Below are positions 5,768-8,178 of a DNA stretch of 8,178 nucleotides, in pieces. The notes under the pieces are model-generated. The model saw only the letters and a list, made by a program, of their open reading frames with translations. It was not told the DNA's origin and searched no databases. Where the stretch lies: positions 1-8,178 of the forward strand of contig JACCRJ010000267.1 in the NCBI GenBank assembly GCA_013813615.1, in the 5' to 3' direction. The stretch is from Lautropia sp. GTDB lineage: Bacteria; Pseudomonadota; Gammaproteobacteria; Burkholderiales; Burkholderiaceae_E. A program made the translations under genes and the position numbers. Every line of letters starts with the position of its first letter. Positions within the stretch are counted from its first letter, which is position 1.

Positions 5768-7560
5768 GCGTCGCCGCGACTCGGATACCCCCTGCGCGCG
5801 AGGGTATCGGAAGGCAGCTCGGCGAGCTCGCACGGCCCTGGCAGCGCATGCTCGTCGTCATTGCCGTGCTCGTACTGACCGGCGCCCTCTTCGAGCTGCT
5901 GCCTCCGGTGCTGATCCGCTGGATCGTCGACGAGCACTTAGTGGTGGGCAAGAGCGAAGGCTTGCTGCCGTTGGCGCTGCTGTACCTTGGGGCGGCGGCG
6001 TTAGGCCAGAGCCTCGCATTCGTCTATGGCTATATGGCGGCAGCCGTGGCACAGGGCGTCCTCAGCAAGCTGCGCGTGCGACTGTTCGGCCATCTACAGC
6101 GCCTGCCGGCGAGCTATTTCGACGGCACTCCTCTCGGCGACGCGATCAGCCGCTGCACGGCGGACATCGACACGCTGGATACGGTGTTTACGAGCGGCGT
6201 CGCAACCCTCGTGGCGAATCTCTTTCGCCTGGTCACGATCGCGGCTGCGATGATCATCCTCAGCCCAATCCTGTCCCTTGCGGCGGCGGTGGTATTGCCG
6301 CCGCTTGTCGTCGTCACGCGTTTTTTCCAGGTGCGCATTCGCGACGCGGAGCGCGCGGGCCGAAAAGCAGTAGGTGAAATGAACATTCACCTGCAGGAAA
6401 CCCTGCGCGGTGTGGAGGTCATCCAGGCCTTCAGACGGGAGGCGACCCTGGTTGCCCGCTTCAGGCAAGTGCTGCGGCGGGTGTTGCAGGCCTCGAACCG
6501 GTCCACGCTGTACTCCTCCTTCTATCCCCCCGTCACCGCCTTGATGACTTATACGGCGATCGCTTTTCTCCTGTGGGCAGGGACGCGCGATGCCTTTGGC
6601 ACGCTGGGCATCTCGATCGGCACGCTGACGGCGTTCGCGCTGCTCCTGCAGCGCTTTTTCATGCCGGTGACCGCGTTAGGTGACGAATGGCAGACGGTGC
6701 AGGGCGCCTTATCAGGCGCAGAACGCATCTTCGAGGTGCTGGCGCTGCCTGTCGATGAGCAGCCGCCACCGTCGCCGCCGCGAAACCAGCAGCGAGACGG
6801 CCTGGTCTGCAAGGACGTGGTATTCGGCTATGAGCCGGGAGCGCCGATTCTGCACGGCATAAATCTGCACGTTGCCCCAGGGGAGCTCGTCGCACTGGTG
6901 GGACGCACGGGGGCCGGGAAAACCAGCATTGTCCACCTCATCGCAGGCCTGTACGAGCCATGGCGAGGCATGGTTCGCGTTGCGGGACGGAGCCCTCGCG
7001 CGCTGTCGGACGAAGCTAAACGCCAAGCGTTCGGCATTGTGCCTCAGGCATCGCAGATATTCAGCGGCACGGTACTCGAGAATCTTACGCTCAAGGATGA
7101 AGGGATATCGGAATCGGCTGTGATCGACGCGGCGAGAGTCAGCGGCGCGGACGCGTTCATCCGCTCTCTGCCGAATGGCTACCGGACGTTGCTCCGGGGC
7201 TCCGGGCGGGGCTTGGGCGTGCAGCTATCGGCCGGCCAGGAGCAGCTTTTGACGTTGACCCGTGCGCTGGTCTCGCGTCCTTCTGTTCTGTTGTTTGACG
7301 AGGCCACATCCTTCGTCGACGGCGCAAGCGAATCGGCATTGCGCAGGGCACTGCATGCCACCGTGCTCAACCGCGGCACCGCCGTGCTGAGCGTTGCTCA
7401 CAGGCTCTCGATGGCAAGAGAGGCGCACCGCGTCGTCGTCATCGACAATGGTCGCATCGTCGCAGATGGGCCGCCGGCGGATCTCATCGCACATGGCGGG
7501 CACTTCGCGGCGCTGCTCGAGCTCGAGGCGGCGGGCTGGGACTGGCGAGGAGCAGACTAA
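5764..7560 (+). CDS. ABC exporter half-transporter, MdlB-like, catalytic partner
   Basis: Half-transporter of 598 residues: six membrane helices in roughly the first 310 residues, then an ATPase domain. Motifs are Walker A GRTGAGKT (380-387), Q-loop Gln428 in GIVPQASQIFSGT, signature LSAGQ (488-492), Walker B VLLFDE with D512 and catalytic E513, and H-loop His546 in SVAHRLS. Walker B and H-loop are canonical. The signature differs from LSGGQ at Ala490 and is followed by EQ rather than the usual basic QR pair. MdlB-type proteins show a similar deviation (LSVGQ). This is the expected mirror image of the first subunit: here lie the hydrolytic residues, while the altered signature faces the partner's degenerate site. 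The exporter segment SYFDGTPLGDAISRCTADIDTLD is typical of the family. The ATG overlaps the upstream stop (ATGA), so both subunits are probably made together. Substrate unknown. Confidence 0.94.
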   Translation: MSVAATRIPPAREGIGRQLGELARPWQRMLVVIAVLVLTGALFELLPPVLIRWIVDEHLVVGKSEGLLPLALLYLGAAALGQSLAFVYGYMAAAVAQGVLSKLRVRLFGHLQRLPASYFDGTPLGDAISRCTADIDTLDTVFTSGVATLVANLFRLVTIAAAMIILSPILSLAAAVVLPPLVVVTRFFQVRIRDAERAGRKAVGEMNIHLQETLRGVEVIQAFRREATLVARFRQVLRRVLQASNRSTLYSSFYPPVTALMTYTAIAFLLWAGTRDAFGTLGISIGTLTAFALLLQRFFMPVTALGDEWQTVQGALSGAERIFEVLALPVDEQPPPSPPRNQQRDGLVCKDVVFGYEPGAPILHGINLHVAPGELVALVGRTGAGKTSIVHLIAGLYEPWRGMVRVAGRSPRALSDEAKRQAFGIVPQASQIFSGTVLENLTLKDEGISESAVIDAARVSGADAFIRSLPNGYRTLLRGSGRGLGVQLSAGQEQLLTLTRALVSRPSVLLFDEATSFVDGASESALRRALHATVLNRGTAVLSVAHRLSMAREAHRVVVIDNGRIVADGPPADLIAHGGHFAALLELEAAGWDWRGAD

Positions 7561-7727
7561 ATGCGGCACGGAAGATTGGTCGAAGCGTCGCGCCTGCCGT
7601 CCCGCCGTTCGTTATTCAAGTTGTCGAACGCGCTCCGTCGGGGCTGCGCGGCGCTGCCGTGGTAGGCGATGGATTCATGTCTTTTTTGGAAGTCGAGCGG
7701 GAGCTCTTTTAGCCCGTCCTGAACCGC

Positions 7728-7742
7728 GATCGGCGACCGATC
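7728..7742 (+). repeat. Perfect 6-bp inverted repeat before the MFS remnant
   Basis: GATCGG and CCGATC pair perfectly around a 3-base loop (CGA), ending one base before the ATG at 7744. It could be an operator half-site pair or an RNA hairpin that hides the start region. No function can be shown. Confidence 0.4.
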
Positions 7743-7743
7743 A

Positions 7744-7830
7744 ATGATGCACCGTCAGTTGTGGAGCAAGGGCCTGCGCGCCTTCGGCGACGGCTACGTG
7801 AGCCTGCTGCTTCCAATGTATCTGGTGCTG
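7744..7830 (+). pseudogene. N-terminal remnant of an MFS transporter
   Basis: From the ATG the frame reads MMHRQLWSKGLRAFGDG, then YVSLLLPMYLVL, which strongly resembles the first membrane helix of a group of major facilitator superfamily transporters that begin with 'LRAFGDGYVSLLLPVYL'. After residue 29 the similarity is lost. The frame runs on with Arg- and Ser-rich residues to a stop at 7930-7932. Intact members have around 400 residues and twelve helices, so this is under a tenth of a gene. No other piece of it was recognised in the following bases. It is most likely the scar of a deletion. It is also possible, though less likely, that it is a chance match of one helix. Like the nitroreductase remnant, it flanks the ABC pair. 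Confidence 0.62.
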
Positions 7831-8014
7831 CGCTCCGCCGAACCACTCACTCGATCTCTGCGGGGTCGTCATTCATTTTGCAGATGCAGTTGCCTCCGAA
7901 ATGCGTCAAGCTCTCGAAATATTGATGTGTAATTCCGGACACTCTTTTCTGCCGCAGTCCACACGAGATGGCCATATGGGGGATACGTTGCAGAGTAGTG
8001 ATGGAAAACCCTTT

Positions 8015-8019
8015 GGAGA
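8015..8019 (+). promoter_or_regulatory. Ribosome binding site of the DUF1259 gene
   Basis: GGAGA lies 6 bases before the ATG at 8026 and supports that start over the ATG at 8001, which opens a short frame unlike any family. Confidence 0.7.
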
Positions 8020-8025
8020 AACGCT

Positions 8026-8178
8026 ATGCGATGCAATCAACTAGTGCGATTCACCGTGACGTTGCTCGTCGTACTTTCAATTGGCGCCGCTGGTTCGATC
8101 CACGCGGCGGATAAGCCCCTGGACACGGCCACGATTGAGCGGATTATCGACCTTAAAGGGACGATGAACGAACAGGAC
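8026..8178 (+). CDS. DUF1259 (LppY/LpqO-like, ChrL-type) exported protein, 5' part
   Basis: The first 51 residues of a gene that runs off the right edge. The N-terminus MRCNQLVRFTVTLLVVLSIG, then AAGSIHAAD, is a clear signal peptide with a likely cut after HAA. What follows, KPLDTATIERIIDLKGTMNEQD, matches the opening of DUF1259 proteins, which begin with 'LDTAxIExxxGxKGxxNExxGVFKV'. The function of this family is not established. A member called ChrL (LppY/LpqO-like) belongs to chromate-resistance gene sets in Arthrobacter and Cupriavidus, which fits the chrA cluster at the other end of this window. Cys3 lies before the hydrophobic core and is not a lipobox cysteine, so the product looks like a soluble periplasmic protein rather than a lipoprotein. 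Only the N-terminus is seen, so the family call is moderately sure. Confidence 0.72.
   Translation, partial: MRCNQLVRFTVTLLVVLSIGAAGSIHAADKPLDTATIERIIDLKGTMNEQD

Larger units (their letters stand above)
7561..8025 (+). other. Gene-poor stretch with transporter remnant
   Basis: These 465 bases contain only a broken transporter start (7744-7830), a perfect hairpin just before it (7728-7742) and the ribosome binding site of the last gene. No intact gene was found on either strand. The tiny frames beginning at 7561 and 7901 show no family resemblance. Confidence 0.6.

Noticed and set aside
5132..5833. Antisense open frame of 233 codons across the first ABC gene
   Set aside because: It is the opposite-strand shadow of a GC-rich ATPase domain; composition is Arg-rich and no family is recognisable.
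7561..7665. Short frame starting at the ATG that directly follows the second ABC stop (TAAATG)
   Set aside because: It yields only about 34 Arg-rich residues and ends without any recognisable motif.
7695..7710. GAGC-GGGA-GCTC hairpin followed by TTTT, possible terminator after the ABC pair
   Set aside because: The stem has only four base pairs and the T-run is four bases, too weak to call.
7901..8044. 47-codon frame overlapping the start of the DUF1259 gene
   Set aside because: It overlaps the ribosome binding site and signal peptide of a better supported gene, and its translation resembles nothing I know.

Overview
The window comes from a GC-rich Gram-negative bacterium, most likely a beta- or gammaproteobacterium. 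This rests on GC-rich codon use, Shine-Dalgarno starts, cleavable export signals and the gene families present. The exact taxon cannot be read from the sequence. All convincing genes lie on the + strand.

Region 1 (about 5-3398) is a compact chromate-resistance cluster. It holds a two-domain ChrA chromate efflux permease, a small exported concanavalin A/LamG-like protein, a ChrC-type iron superoxide dismutase, and a 308-residue YncE/YVTN-type beta-propeller. The intergenic gaps are 5-29 bases, so the four genes probably form one operon. ChrA would expel chromate. The dismutase would deal with superoxide made during Cr(VI) reduction. The roles of the exported protein and the propeller are unknown. 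No ChrB-type regulator is visible; one could lie upstream of the window.

Region 2 (3399-3922) is a junction. It has about 317 bases with no recognisable gene but a perfect 8-bp hairpin, followed by the wreck of a YdjA-type nitroreductase. That remnant keeps the N-terminus, has an apparent extra G in a GGG run, lacks the middle of the protein, and may keep a piece of the C-terminus.

Region 3 (3923-7560) is a translationally coupled pair of ABC exporter half-transporters resembling MdlA/MdlB. Their nucleotide-binding motifs are complementary. The first protein has an Asp in place of the catalytic Glu and a Gln in place of the H-loop His, but a good signature. The second has a good Walker B and His, but an altered signature (LSAGQ). 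This is the layout of a heterodimeric exporter with one catalytic and one degenerate ATP site. The substrate is unknown.

Region 4 (7561-8178) holds a 29-residue N-terminal remnant of a major facilitator superfamily transporter just after a small perfect hairpin. It ends with the start of an exported DUF1259 (LppY/LpqO-like) protein cut off by the window edge. Homologues of that family, named ChrL, are known from chromate-resistance clusters, so the chromate theme may continue to the right. The picture is an accessory metal-resistance island with gene decay on both sides of an intact ABC pair. I saw no tRNA, rRNA, CRISPR array or insertion sequence.
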